Positions 32,460 through 40,598 of a stretch of 42,460 nt of DNA are shown here, piece after piece. This DNA is from JALHUB01 sp050010555 (GTDB lineage Bacteria > Chloroflexota > Dehalococcoidia > DSTF01 > JALHUB01). A program made the position numbers and the translations under genes. Below the pieces are notes generated by a model. It ran no database searches, had not been told where the DNA came from, and saw nothing but the letters and a program-made list of their open reading frames with translations. Position 1 is the stretch's first letter. Every line of letters begins with the position of its first letter. The DNA is taken from positions 1-42,460 of the forward strand of contig JBEKKV010000026.1 in assembly GCA_050010555.1 (NCBI GenBank). The letters run 5' to 3'.

Positions 32460-33284
32460 ATGCCTGAGAACAACGCCGAAGACATCAAGCAAGCGGTCCT
32501 GAGCCGCTACAGCGCGCATGCCCAGCGCCGCCTGGCCGCGCTCAAGGAGACCGGCGGGGCGTCCTGTTGCGGGACGCCGACTACCGTCGACGAAGCGATG
32601 AACAGCTCCTGCTGCGGCGAGACCGAAAACCTCGATTCCCTGGCCGACGCTAACGTCGCTGGGGCGCTGTACTCCGCCGAAGAGCTGCGCAACCTGCCGG
32701 AGGACGTGCTCGCCTCGCTGGGCTGCGGCAATCCCACCGCCATCGCCGGCCTCCAGGAAGGCGAATCGGTGCTCGACCTGGGCAGCGGCGGCGGCCTCGA
32801 CTGCTTTCTCGCCTCGGGTAAGGTTGGCGTCAAGGGCAAGGTCGTCGGCCTCGACATGAGCGCCGACATGATTCAGCTCGCCCGTCGCAATGCCGGCCGC
32901 GTCGGCGCCGAGAACGTCCGCTTCCGGCTCGGCGAGATGGAGGACATGCCCTTCGACGACGCCTCCTTCAACGTCATCATCTCAAACTGCGTCATCAACC
33001 TGTCGCCGGACAAAGACGCCGTTCTGGGTGAAGCGCATCGCGTCCTGAAGCCCGGCGGGCGGCTGCGTGCCTCCGACATCGTCTGGGCCCGGGAGCCGAC
33101 GGAGCAGCAGCGAGCGGATCTGGCGAGCTGGACCGCCTGCGTCGCCGGCGCCCTTACCGAAGCCGACTACGTCGCCAGGCTGCGCGCCGCGGGCTTCGAG
33201 GACGTGCGCGTCGAGCCGAAAGAGGGGACCGCGCCGGACAGCGCTCTCTTCAGCGCCTACGTATCGGCGTCGAAGAGAGGCTAG
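32460..33284 (+). CDS. arsM: Arsenite S-adenosylmethyltransferase ArsM
   Basis: A 274-residue cytosolic enzyme that methylates arsenite with SAM, giving methylated and volatile arsenicals. The SAM fold has motif I 'VLDLGSGGGLDCF' (104-116) and 'VVGLDMSADMI'. The three arsenic-binding cysteines of ArsM are present: C89 in 'LASLGCGNPTA', C177 in 'ISNCVINLSPDK' and C227 in 'WTACVAGAL'. Extra Cys pairs at 36-37 and 51-52 in the N-terminal extension occur in many bacterial ArsM proteins. AAGGAAA lies upstream of the ATG at 32460, 56 bp after the half-PadR gene. No arsB, acr3 or arsC is in the window, so methylation appears to be the main response encoded here. Confidence 0.93.
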   Translation: MPENNAEDIKQAVLSRYSAHAQRRLAALKETGGASCCGTPTTVDEAMNSSCCGETENLDSLADANVAGALYSAEELRNLPEDVLASLGCGNPTAIAGLQEGESVLDLGSGGGLDCFLASGKVGVKGKVVGLDMSADMIQLARRNAGRVGAENVRFRLGEMEDMPFDDASFNVIISNCVINLSPDKDAVLGEAHRVLKPGGRLRASDIVWAREPTEQQRADLASWTACVAGALTEADYVARLRAAGFEDVRVEPKEGTAPDSALFSAYVSASKRG

Positions 33285-33344
33285 CCATTCAGGCAGGTCT
33301 CCGGCTTTTTCTTCCGGCCAGCCGATTGCGGCTTCTCGCCGTTC

Positions 33345-33373
33345 TTGACGACTATCTCTACGGCTGTCACAAT
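33345..33373 (+). promoter_or_regulatory. Possible promoter of the lipoprotein gene
   Basis: TTGACG (33345-33350), a 17-bp spacer and CACAAT (33368-33373), 52 bp before the ATG. The -10 element is weak. Confidence 0.35.
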
Positions 33374-33425
33374 GCGACGGTCCTGCCGCGAGCCCCGCAA
33401 CGGCCCTAGCGAAAGGAACAAGGAT

Positions 33426-34280
33426 ATGCTCAAGAAAGCGCTCATCCTCGCCGGCCTGCTGATCGTCGTCCTCGCCGTTGCCTGCGGCGGCTCGTCGAAG
33501 TCGTCGGATAACACCGGCAAGGGCGCCACCACCGCCGCCACTACAACCGTCGCGACCAGCGCAGCGTCCCCCACCGCCGCGAAGGCCGCGCCGACCGCCG
33601 AGGCAACCGTTAGCGGCTCGGCCGACTCATCCTTCAACCCGCTCGACTTTATGACCGGGCAGATGTTCGGCAGCGACGCGCTGGCAGCCGAAGGCGCTGT
33701 CGCCGGCGCCGCAGACCCCGACCTGACGTCCGCCCTCCTGACCGAGAGCGACCTGCCGTCCGGCTACCAGGTCCTTGCGGCCGACACGGGCTACACGATG
33801 GACCTGCCGGATGGCCAGTTGAAGATGGCGATGCGCACGTTGACGCAAGGCAGCGCTTCGGCTGACGCCGGCCCCACGGGCCCCGTTGTGATGTCAGCAG
33901 TGATGTCCATGCCCGCTGCGGAGCTGTCGAAGTTCGATTCGCAGCTTGGTCAGCTCGACCAGATGTCCGCCAGCGACCTCGAGCAGCAGATGGCCGGCGC
34001 ATCGGCGCTGGGCGTCACGCTCAAGGACGTTAGCCTCACGAACGCAGACATCGGCGACGGCGGCGCCCACTTGCACATGGTCATGGACATGAGCGGCCTG
34101 GCCGAGGCGTTCGGCGGCAGCTCCGACCAGATGGGCGCGTTTCAGAACGGCATCGCCTTCGATGCCTACATGTTCAGGCACGGCGACCTGATCCTTATGG
34201 TCATCTCTTTCTGGCCCGCCGACCAGCAGGCGCCCGTCGACGCGGAGGCGCTGGCGAAGACGATGGACTCGCGGGCCTAG
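33426..34280 (+). CDS. Lipoprotein of unknown function
   Basis: A 284-residue exported protein. The ATG at 33426 starts a classical lipoprotein signal (two lysines, a hydrophobic core and AVAC with the lipid Cys near residue 20) and has AAGGA upstream; the longer in-frame start does not. A low-complexity Thr/Ala/Ser linker (about 25-70) is followed by a globular part of about 200 residues with 'LTESDLPSGYQVL' and two long amphipathic stretches. The layout is that of a substrate-binding or sensor-type surface lipoprotein, but no family is recognised. It stands alone between arsM and the suf operon, with a strong terminator after it. Confidence 0.72.
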   Translation: MLKKALILAGLLIVVLAVACGGSSKSSDNTGKGATTAATTTVATSAASPTAAKAAPTAEATVSGSADSSFNPLDFMTGQMFGSDALAAEGAVAGAADPDLTSALLTESDLPSGYQVLAADTGYTMDLPDGQLKMAMRTLTQGSASADAGPTGPVVMSAVMSMPAAELSKFDSQLGQLDQMSASDLEQQMAGASALGVTLKDVSLTNADIGDGGAHLHMVMDMSGLAEAFGGSSDQMGAFQNGIAFDAYMFRHGDLILMVISFWPADQQAPVDAEALAKTMDSRA

Positions 34281-34307
34281 ACGTCGCCTTCACGATTCAC
34301 TAGCTGG

Positions 34308-34345
34308 GGCCGCGGGGCTGAAACGACGCTCCGCGGCCTCTTTTT
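34308..34345 (+). terminator. Rho-independent terminator after the lipoprotein gene
   Basis: GGCCGCGG (34308-34315) pairs perfectly with CCGCGGCC (34331-34338), followed by TCTTTTT (34339-34345). Confidence 0.88.
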
Positions 34346-34416
34346 GTCGCGACGCTCGCGGCGCTCTGCCGTTCGTGGCATTTACGTGCAAAAACTGTAT
34401 AAAATGCCAATAAGCC

Positions 34417-34445
34417 TTGACATCACCCCGAACGAATCCTATATT
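34417..34445 (+). promoter_or_regulatory. Promoter of the suf operon
   Basis: A consensus TTGACA (34417-34422), a 17-bp spacer and TATATT (34440-34445), 50 bp before the sufC GTG. CCAATA (34407-34412) and TATTGG (34442-34447) form an inverted repeat spanning the promoter, a possible operator for an Fe-S-sensing repressor not encoded here. Confidence 0.8.
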
Positions 34446-34495
34446 GGGGATAGAGAAGGGCGCCCCGAAAGAGAGCGCCGGTAAGGTGGTGTTCA

Positions 34496-35263
34496 GTGCC
34501 TGCAAAGAAGCCCCTGTTCCAGATAGATAACCTCCACGTCAACGTCGAATCACGCGAGATCGTGAAGGGCCTGAGCCTGAAAGTCGGTCGCGGCGAAGTG
34601 CACGCTATCATGGGCCCGAACGCCTCCGGCAAGAGTACCCTCGCCAACGCCATCATGGGACACCCGCGCTACACGGTGACAAAAGGGCGCGTGCTGTTCA
34701 AAGGCGAAGACATCACGGCTCTCGGCCCCGACGAAAAAGCACGACGCGGTCTCTTCCTCGCCTTCCAGTACCCGATGGCGATTCCCGGCGTCACGATGGT
34801 CAACTTCCTGCGCTCGGCGTTGCGCGCTGTCCGGGGCAGCGACGTGCCGGTGCGCGAGTTCCGAACGATGCTGAAGGAGACCATGGCAAAGCTGAAAATC
34901 GACGAGGACTTCGCCCGCCGATATGTGAACGACGGCTTCTCCGGCGGCGAGATGAAGCGGGCGGAGGTGCTGCAGATGGGCATCCTTCAGCCCGATATGG
35001 CGATTCTCGACGAGACGGACTCCGGTCTCGATATCGACGCTCTGCGCACGGTCTCGGAAGGCATCAGCAGCCTCATGAATGAAGACCGCGGCATGCTCGT
35101 CATCACTCACTACCAGCGCATCCTGAACTACGTCCCACCGGATTTCGTCCACGTCCTGTTCGATGGGCGCATCATCAAGTCCGGCGGCCGCGAGCTGGCT
35201 CAGGAGCTGGAGGCGGAAGGCTACGAGCGCATCACCGGCGTCGTGTCGGAGGTGGCTTCGTGA
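34496..35263 (+). CDS. sufC: SufC, ATPase of the Fe-S scaffold complex
   Basis: A 255-residue ABC-type ATPase that, in the cytosolic SufBC2D complex, drives conformational change for Fe-S cluster assembly. Walker A 'GPNASGKST' (about 39-47), the SufC-type Q-loop 'FLAFQYPMAIPGV', the signature 'FSGGEMKR' and Walker B 'MAILDETDSGLD' are intact; the 'DETDSGLD' form is specific to SufC. The start is GTG at 34496, with GGTGG upstream. It is the first gene of the suf operon, and its stop overlaps the sufB start by 4 bp (GTGA). Confidence 0.97.
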   Translation: MPAKKPLFQIDNLHVNVESREIVKGLSLKVGRGEVHAIMGPNASGKSTLANAIMGHPRYTVTKGRVLFKGEDITALGPDEKARRGLFLAFQYPMAIPGVTMVNFLRSALRAVRGSDVPVREFRTMLKETMAKLKIDEDFARRYVNDGFSGGEMKRAEVLQMGILQPDMAILDETDSGLDIDALRTVSEGISSLMNEDRGMLVITHYQRILNYVPPDFVHVLFDGRIIKSGGRELAQELEAEGYERITGVVSEVAS

Positions 35264-36666
35264 CCGACCGCAAGGCCATCGAGATAGCCGAAGACGGCTA
35301 CAAGTGGGGCTTCCACGACGAGGCGAAATACCTCTTCCGCACCGAGAAGGGCCTGTCGCGGAAGGTCGTCCAGGAGATCGCCGGCATCAAGGAAGAGCCG
35401 GAGTGGATGCGGGAGATGCGACTTCGCGCGCTCGAAGTCTTCGAGTCGAAGCCGATGCCCGCCTGGGGGCCCGACCTCTCGGCCGTGAACCTGGACGAGA
35501 TGTACTACTACGCTCGCGCCAGCGACCGCGCTGAGCGTGACTGGGGGGACGTGCCGGACTACATTCGTCGCACGTTCGACCGGCTGGGCATACCGGAGGC
35601 GGAGCGCAAGTTCCTTGCCGGCGTCGGCGCCCAGTATGATTCCGAGACCGTCTATCACAACATTCGCCAGGAGCTGTCGAAGCAAGGCGTGATCTTCGTC
35701 GACATGGACACCGCCGTCCGCGAGTATCCTGACCTCGTGCGACGCTATTTCGGTACCATCGTGCCGCCCGGCGACAACAAGTTTTCTGCTTTGAATAGCG
35801 CTGTCTGGAGCGGTGGCAGCTTTATCTACGTGCCGGAGGGCGCGCGCGTCGACGTGCCGCTTCAGGCCTACTTCCGCATCAACGCCGAGAACATCGGCCA
35901 GTTCGAGCGGACGCTCATCATCGCCGAGCCCGGAAGCTTCGTCCACTATATCGAAGGCTGCACAGCGCCAATCTACACCAGCAACTCGCTGCACGCCGCC
36001 GTCGTCGAAGTCATCGTCAAGAAGGGAGCGCGCGTGCGCTACAGCACCGTCCAGAACTGGTCGACGAACGTGTACAACCTCGTGACGAAGCGCTCCGTCG
36101 CCTACGAGGACGCCGTCATCGAGTGGGTCGACGGCAATCTCGGCAGCAAGGTCACGATGAAGTACCCGGCGATCTACCTGATGGAGCCTGGCGCCCGCGG
36201 CGAAGTGCTTTCGCTCAGCTTTGCGGGCCGCGGCCAGCATCAGGACGCCGGCGCGAAGGCCGTTCACGCTGCGCCTTACACCAACTCCGTCATCACCTCG
36301 AAGTCCATCAGCAAGGACGGCGGTCGCGCCAGCTACCGCGGCCTGGTGAAGGCCTACCGTGGCGCGAAGGGCATCCGTTCCTCCGTCCGCTGCGACGCAC
36401 TGCTCCTCGACGAAGACTCGCGCTCCGACACCTATCCAACGATGGAAATCGACGAGCGCGACGTCACAATCAGCCACGAGGCGAGCGTCAGCAAAGTAAG
36501 CGAGGAGCAGCTCTTCTATCTGCGGAGTCGCGGCATCGACGAGCAGGAGGCGACGAAGATGATCGTCAACGGCTTCGTGGAGCCGGTCGTCAAAGAGTTG
36601 CCGATGGAGTACGCGGTCGAGCTGAACCGGCTCATCGAGCTGCAGTTGGAGGGGGCGATAGGCTAG
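35260..36666 (+). CDS. sufB: SufB, Fe-S cluster scaffold
   Basis: A 468-residue scaffold subunit on which sulfide and iron are assembled in SufBC2D. Conserved blocks: 'DKFSALNSAVWSGGSF'-like (here NKFSALNSAVWSGG), 'VPEGARVDVPLQAYFRIN', 'FVHYIEGCTAP', the long beta-helix with 'YSTVQNWSTNVYNLVTKRS', and the C-terminal helices 'SVSKVSEEQLFYLRSRG' and 'FVEPVVKELPMEYAVELN'. Length is normal. The GTG start overlaps the sufC stop, so the two are translationally coupled. sufD follows after 2 bp. Confidence 0.97.
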   Translation: MTDRKAIEIAEDGYKWGFHDEAKYLFRTEKGLSRKVVQEIAGIKEEPEWMREMRLRALEVFESKPMPAWGPDLSAVNLDEMYYYARASDRAERDWGDVPDYIRRTFDRLGIPEAERKFLAGVGAQYDSETVYHNIRQELSKQGVIFVDMDTAVREYPDLVRRYFGTIVPPGDNKFSALNSAVWSGGSFIYVPEGARVDVPLQAYFRINAENIGQFERTLIIAEPGSFVHYIEGCTAPIYTSNSLHAAVVEVIVKKGARVRYSTVQNWSTNVYNLVTKRSVAYEDAVIEWVDGNLGSKVTMKYPAIYLMEPGARGEVLSLSFAGRGQHQDAGAKAVHAAPYTNSVITSKSISKDGGRASYRGLVKAYRGAKGIRSSVRCDALLLDEDSRSDTYPTMEIDERDVTISHEASVSKVSEEQLFYLRSRGIDEQEATKMIVNGFVEPVVKELPMEYAVELNRLIELQLEGAIG

Positions 36667-36668
36667 CC

Positions 36669-37976
36669 ATGTTGAGTTCCGTCGCCAGCCGCGAACAGCA
36701 GGCTATCGAGGAGATATCCGCTCGCAACGACGAGCCGTACTGGCTGCTGCAACATCGCCTGAAGGCATCTTGCCTCTATGGCGACATGATGTTGCCCACC
36801 GGCCAGGAGGAAGAATGGCGTCGGACGGACCTGCGAGCGGCGAACGTCGATGGCCTGGACCTTTCGGCCGAGCCGTCAATCGCGGCGGCGGAAGCCCCGT
36901 CGCGCGACGAAGAGGGCTACGGCGGCCATATCGTGCAGCAGGACGGTCTGACTCTGGACCGGCAACTCACCGGTGACATCGAGCGGCAGGGCGTTGTCTT
37001 CAGCGACCTGCACGCCGCGGCCCGCGAGCAGCCGGAGCTCTTCCGCGCCCATTTCATGACAGAAGCCGTCCAGCCCATAGCCTGGAAGCTGGTCGCTTTG
37101 CACGCTGCTCTCTGGAGAGGCGGCGTCTTTCTGTACGCCCCCGCCGGCGCTAATATCAGCGTTCCGCTTCACGCCCGCGTGGGCGCCGCCGACGCCGAAG
37201 CCATCTTCCCGCACACCCTCGTCGTCGCCGAAGAAGGTAGCACCGTCACCCTCGTCGAAGAGCACGATTCCGACGAGAGCGGTCGCCATAGGTTCGGCAG
37301 CGGTGTCGTCGAGATCCTCGTGCGACGCGGCGCCGCCGTGCGCTACGTCGGTGCTCAAGACTGGAGCCGCCGCGCCAACGCTTTCGCCACCATCCGCGCG
37401 ATCGTCGGCGAGGAGGGGAAGCTGGAGCTCGGCCTCGTCGCGACCGGCGGCAGCATCTCGAAGACCAACGTCGAAGTCATCCTTTCGGCGCCGGGGGCCA
37501 GCGCCAGCATCGCCGGGCTGTTCCTGGCGTCGGGCGAGCAGCATATGAGCTACGTCACCCTCCAGGACCATCGCGCCCGCAGCACGACGAGCGATCTTCT
37601 GCTGAAGTCCGCCATCAAGGACAGCGCGCAGCTCGTCTGGAACGGCCTGACGCGAATTCGCAGAGGCGCCGGCGAAAGCGACGCTAACCAGACCAGCCGC
37701 AACCTTCTCCTCGGCGAGAACGCCCGCGTCGCGCCGATTCCCGTGCTCGAAATCGAGGCGTATGACGTCGCCCGCTGCAGCCATGGCGCAACGGTCAGCT
37801 CCGTCGACGAGGAGCAGCTATATTACATAATGTCGCGCGGGCTCAGCCGTCGGGAGGCGACGGAGGCCATCGTTGACGGCTTCTTCCGCGAGGGGCTGGA
37901 TCGCCTGGGCCCCGTCCGCGCGCACGATTTCATCGGCCGCGTCCTGGAGCGCCGGCTAGTGGCGAAGGCGGCCTGA
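36669..37976 (+). CDS. sufD: SufD, Fe-S scaffold subunit
   Basis: A 435-residue paralogue of SufB that completes the SufBC2D complex and helps iron delivery. After an N-terminal helical part with 'EEEWRRTDLR', the beta-helix region includes 'KLVALHAALWRGGVFLY', 'TLVVAEEGSTVTLVEEH', 'VRYVGAQDWSRRANAF' and 'RCSHGATVSSVDEEQLYYIMSRGL'. The His in 'CSHGAT' is the conserved metal-site residue. The ATG at 36669 is chosen because it follows the sufB stop by 2 bp and begins the homologous N-terminus; the frame is open further upstream inside sufB, but that is a shadow. Confidence 0.95.
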   Translation: MLSSVASREQQAIEEISARNDEPYWLLQHRLKASCLYGDMMLPTGQEEEWRRTDLRAANVDGLDLSAEPSIAAAEAPSRDEEGYGGHIVQQDGLTLDRQLTGDIERQGVVFSDLHAAAREQPELFRAHFMTEAVQPIAWKLVALHAALWRGGVFLYAPAGANISVPLHARVGAADAEAIFPHTLVVAEEGSTVTLVEEHDSDESGRHRFGSGVVEILVRRGAAVRYVGAQDWSRRANAFATIRAIVGEEGKLELGLVATGGSISKTNVEVILSAPGASASIAGLFLASGEQHMSYVTLQDHRARSTTSDLLLKSAIKDSAQLVWNGLTRIRRGAGESDANQTSRNLLLGENARVAPIPVLEIEAYDVARCSHGATVSSVDEEQLYYIMSRGLSRREATEAIVDGFFREGLDRLGPVRAHDFIGRVLERRLVAKAA

Positions 37977-37978
37977 TC

Positions 37979-38314
37979 GTGTTTGAGTTGGTAAAGGCGG
38001 CGGCGACGCGGGACGTCCCGCTGGGAACGGTGAAGGTGGTCGAAGTGAGTGGACGCCGGATAGCGCTCTGTAACGTGGGCGGCGAGTACTTTGCCGTCGA
38101 CGACGTTTGCACGCACGACGGGGGACCACTGGGCAGCGGCAGGCTCTGCGACGGCGAGATCGAATGCCCGCGCCACGGCGGTCGCTTCGACATTCGCAGC
38201 GGTCGCGCCACCGTCTTTCCCGCCATCAACGCAATCCCCACCTATCCCGTGTCTCTCAACGAGGGGAACGTCATGCTGTCGCTTCCCGAAGAGGCAGGAG
38301 GACGCAATGTTTGA
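37979..38314 (+). CDS. Rieske-type [2Fe-2S] ferredoxin in the suf operon
   Basis: A 111-residue non-membrane Rieske protein. The cluster ligands are C-x-H in 'CTHDGGPLGSG' and C-x2-H in 'CPRHGGRFD', as in dioxygenase-type Rieske ferredoxins. It lies 2 bp after sufD (GTG start) and overlaps sufS by 8 bp, so it belongs to the operon. Small Rieske ferredoxins between sufD and sufS are seen in other GC-rich bacteria; an electron donor role in cluster assembly is inferred rather than shown. Confidence 0.92.
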   Translation: MFELVKAAATRDVPLGTVKVVEVSGRRIALCNVGGEYFAVDDVCTHDGGPLGSGRLCDGEIECPRHGGRFDIRSGRATVFPAINAIPTYPVSLNEGNVMLSLPEEAGGRNV

Positions 38315-39569
38315 CCTTGAAGCGATACGCAAAGACTTCCCGATACTCGAACGCACAGTGCACGGCAGGCCCCTGGTCTACCTGGACAACGCCGCCACCA
38401 CGCAGAAGCCACACGCCGTCATCGACGCTCTCGTAGAGTACTACGAGCACTACAACTCCAACATCCATCGCGGACTGCACACACTTGCCGAAGAGGCGAC
38501 GGGCCGCTACGAAGAGGCGCGGCTGAAGGTCGCGCGCTTCATCAACGCGCCGGGCGCGGAAAGCATCATCTTCACGCGCAACGCCACGGAGTCGATCAAC
38601 CTCGTTGCCCAGGGCTGGGGACGCACGCACATCAAGGCCGGCGACGAGATCGTCCTTACGATCATGGAACACCACAGCAACTTCGTCCCCTGGCAGATGC
38701 TGGCGAAAGAGACCGGCGCCGTTCTCCGATTCGTCGACATTGACGACGAAGGGAAGCTGCGCCCAGAGGACTGGCAGCGTTTCGTCGGCGAGAGGACAAA
38801 GCTGGTCACGCTGACGCAGATGTCGAACGTGCTCGGCACCATCAACCCCGTGCGCGAAATCGGCGCCCTTGCGCACCGCTACGGCGCTCTCGTCTTCGTC
38901 GACGGGGCGCAAAGCGTGCCCCATATGCCGGTGGACGTTCAGGACCTCGACTGCGATTTCCTTGTCTTCTCCAGCCACAAGATGCTCGGCCCCACCGGCG
39001 TGGGCGTCGTCTATGCCCGCCGCAGCATCCTCGAAGAGATGACTCCCTTCCTGACCGGCGGCCACATGATCAGCAAGGTGACGCTGGAAGGCTCCACCTG
39101 GAACGACCTTCCCTGGCGCTTCGAGGCGGGCACGCCGAACATCGCCGACGTCATCGCTTTCGGCGCCGCCATCGATTACCTCGAGGGCATCGGCATGAGG
39201 GCCGTGCGTCGCCACGAGATCGAGCTCACCGCCTACGCCTTGCAAGTGCTCTCAGAGATCCCGGACGTGACGCTCTATGGGCCGAAGGACGCTTCCATTC
39301 GCGGCGCCGCCGTCTCCTTCAACCTGAGCGACCTTCATCCCCATGACGTCGGCACCGTCCTCGATAGCTACGGCATCGCCATCCGCGCCGGCCACCACTG
39401 CGCGCAGCCGCTCATGACGCGACTGGGCGTTGTCGCCACAGCGCGTGCCAGCTTCTATCTCTACAACACCCGCGAAGAAGTCGACGCCTTGGCGCAGGGC
39501 GTCAAGGAAGCAGCAAAGTTCTTTGGAAATGTCATCGTCAGCCGGCCCCGAGCTGGACGAGCTCTATAA
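38307..39569 (+). CDS. sufS: SufS cysteine desulfurase
   Basis: A 420-residue PLP enzyme (class II, SufS type) that takes sulfur from cysteine as a persulfide. Motifs: the N-terminal 'VYLDNAATTQKP', 'NIHRGLHTLAEEAT', the PLP lysine in 'FSSHKMLGPTGVGVVY' and the catalytic Cys in 'IRAGHHCAQPLM', with the short SufS loop. The ATG at 38307 has AGGAGG 6 nt upstream. The next gene, sufU, starts 41 bp inside its 3' end. With SufU present and no SufE, sulfur transfer probably goes through SufU, as in Bacillus. Confidence 0.97.
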   Translation: MFDLEAIRKDFPILERTVHGRPLVYLDNAATTQKPHAVIDALVEYYEHYNSNIHRGLHTLAEEATGRYEEARLKVARFINAPGAESIIFTRNATESINLVAQGWGRTHIKAGDEIVLTIMEHHSNFVPWQMLAKETGAVLRFVDIDDEGKLRPEDWQRFVGERTKLVTLTQMSNVLGTINPVREIGALAHRYGALVFVDGAQSVPHMPVDVQDLDCDFLVFSSHKMLGPTGVGVVYARRSILEEMTPFLTGGHMISKVTLEGSTWNDLPWRFEAGTPNIADVIAFGAAIDYLEGIGMRAVRRHEIELTAYALQVLSEIPDVTLYGPKDASIRGAAVSFNLSDLHPHDVGTVLDSYGIAIRAGHHCAQPLMTRLGVVATARASFYLYNTREEVDALAQGVKEAAKFFGNVIVSRPRAGRAL

Positions 39570-39987
39570 AGACCTGATCCTCGACCACTACCGGCGGCCG
39601 CGGAACCACCGCGTCGTTGCCGATCCTAAGGTCGTGGGTGAGGGCTACAACCCGCTTTGCGGCGATGAGATCGCCGTCGAGGCCCACTTCGAGGGCGGCG
39701 TTCTTGCCGACGTTGGCTTCCAGGGGCACGGCTGCTCTCTCAGCCAGGCTTCTGGTTCCATGATGACGGAGGCAGTCAAGGGAAAGACCGTCGAGGAAGC
39801 GCGCGCGCTCATCGCGGACTTCACGCGCATGATGACCGATCCCGACTCGCCGCCCGCCGAAGACCTGGGCGACCTGGAGGCGTTCGTCGGGGTGGCGAAG
39901 TATCCGGTGCGCGTCAAGTGCGCCACTCTCGCCTGGCACGCTCTGGCCGACCTGCTGGATCGGCACGAGCAGGCGCAGGAGTCGTAG
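39529..39987 (+). CDS. sufU: SufU, zinc-dependent sulfur-transfer protein
   Basis: A 152-residue IscU-like protein of the SufU type, accepting persulfide sulfur from SufS. Ligand cysteines are in 'NPLCGDEI', 'GHGCSLSQASGS' and 'VRVKCATLAWHAL', with the SufU-specific insertion between the second and third blocks. The ATG at 39529 gives the full domain ('LYKDLILDHYRRPRN') and overlaps the sufS end by 41 bp in another frame; no later start keeps the domain intact. sufT begins 2 bp after its stop. Confidence 0.94.
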   Translation: MSSSAGPELDELYKDLILDHYRRPRNHRVVADPKVVGEGYNPLCGDEIAVEAHFEGGVLADVGFQGHGCSLSQASGSMMTEAVKGKTVEEARALIADFTRMMTDPDSPPAEDLGDLEAFVGVAKYPVRVKCATLAWHALADLLDRHEQAQES

Positions 39988-39989
39988 CT

Positions 39990-40295
39990 GTGTTCTTCTC
40001 CGAAGAAGTCGTCCGCGAGCGCCTGCGTGACGTGCTCGATCCCGAGATGCGACTCAGCGTCGTCGACCTCGGCCTCATCTACGCCATCGACATCACAGGC
40101 GACACCGTACGCGTCACCTACACTCTCACCAGCCCGGCCTGTCCTCTCGCCGGCGTCATTGCTGAGCAGATCCGGCGCGCCGTGCTGGAGATCCCCGGCG
40201 TGCGCGAAGTCGAGCTCGTGCTCACGTTCAGCCCTCCCTGGGACCCGGCCACCATGACCAGCGAGGACGCCCGCATGGAGATGGGCATCTGGTAG
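39990..40295 (+). CDS. sufT: SufT-like metal-sulfur cluster assembly factor (DUF59/MIP18)
   Basis: A 101-residue DUF59 protein: 'VLDPEMRLSVVDLGLIY', 'TLTSPACPLAGVI' with the single conserved Cys, and 'VELVLTFSPPWDP'. SufT proteins help deliver or mature Fe-S clusters. The GTG at 39990 is chosen because it follows the sufU stop by 2 bp and begins the domain; a longer frame runs into sufU. It is the last gene of the operon. Confidence 0.93.
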   Translation: MFFSEEVVRERLRDVLDPEMRLSVVDLGLIYAIDITGDTVRVTYTLTSPACPLAGVIAEQIRRAVLEIPGVREVELVLTFSPPWDPATMTSEDARMEMGIW

Positions 40296-40502
40296 GTATG
40301 GCCTTGGCGGCAAGATAGTTGCCCCGAGCGCCCGCGGTCAAGCTGAAAAGCCCGGGTGGCTTACGATCTTACTCCCCGTTCTAGCTTCAATTTCTGGTTG
40401 ACCTTCCCGTTCAGGGGCTATCCCCTACGCCAATGCGGGTGCTGACACCCTTCATCCAACCCCTCTGAGTATCGACACACAATCAGACCCTAATGGTTGG
40501 AA

Positions 40503-40575
40503 GCGGTAGCCAGGAGGATGGCTGCCGCAAGCCCCCGCCCTTGGCGGGGAAACGGGCCGCGTCTCAACAGGGCCC
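40503..40575 (+). promoter_or_regulatory. Structured 5' leader of the archaellin-like gene
   Basis: Three stems lie in a row before the ribosome site: GCGGTAGCCA/TGGCTGCCGC (40503-40512 with 40519-40528, one G-T pair, loop GGAGGA); CCCCGCC/GGCGGGG (40533-40539 with 40543-40549); and GGGCC/GGCCC (40554-40558 with 40571-40575). AGGAGGG follows at 40587. I cannot match it to a known riboswitch. Upstream (40296-40502) are small palindromes such as AGGGG/CCCCT but no gene and no confident promoter. Confidence 0.45.
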
Positions 40576-40598
40576 CGCTCCGAATAAGGAGGGAGTGA

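Noticed and set aside
40503..40598. Possible c-di-GMP riboswitch before the archaellin-like gene
   Set aside because: The conserved c-di-GMP-I core (GGCAAACC and GCAAAGCC blocks, GGTAGxxAGC pattern) is not present; only generic stems are.
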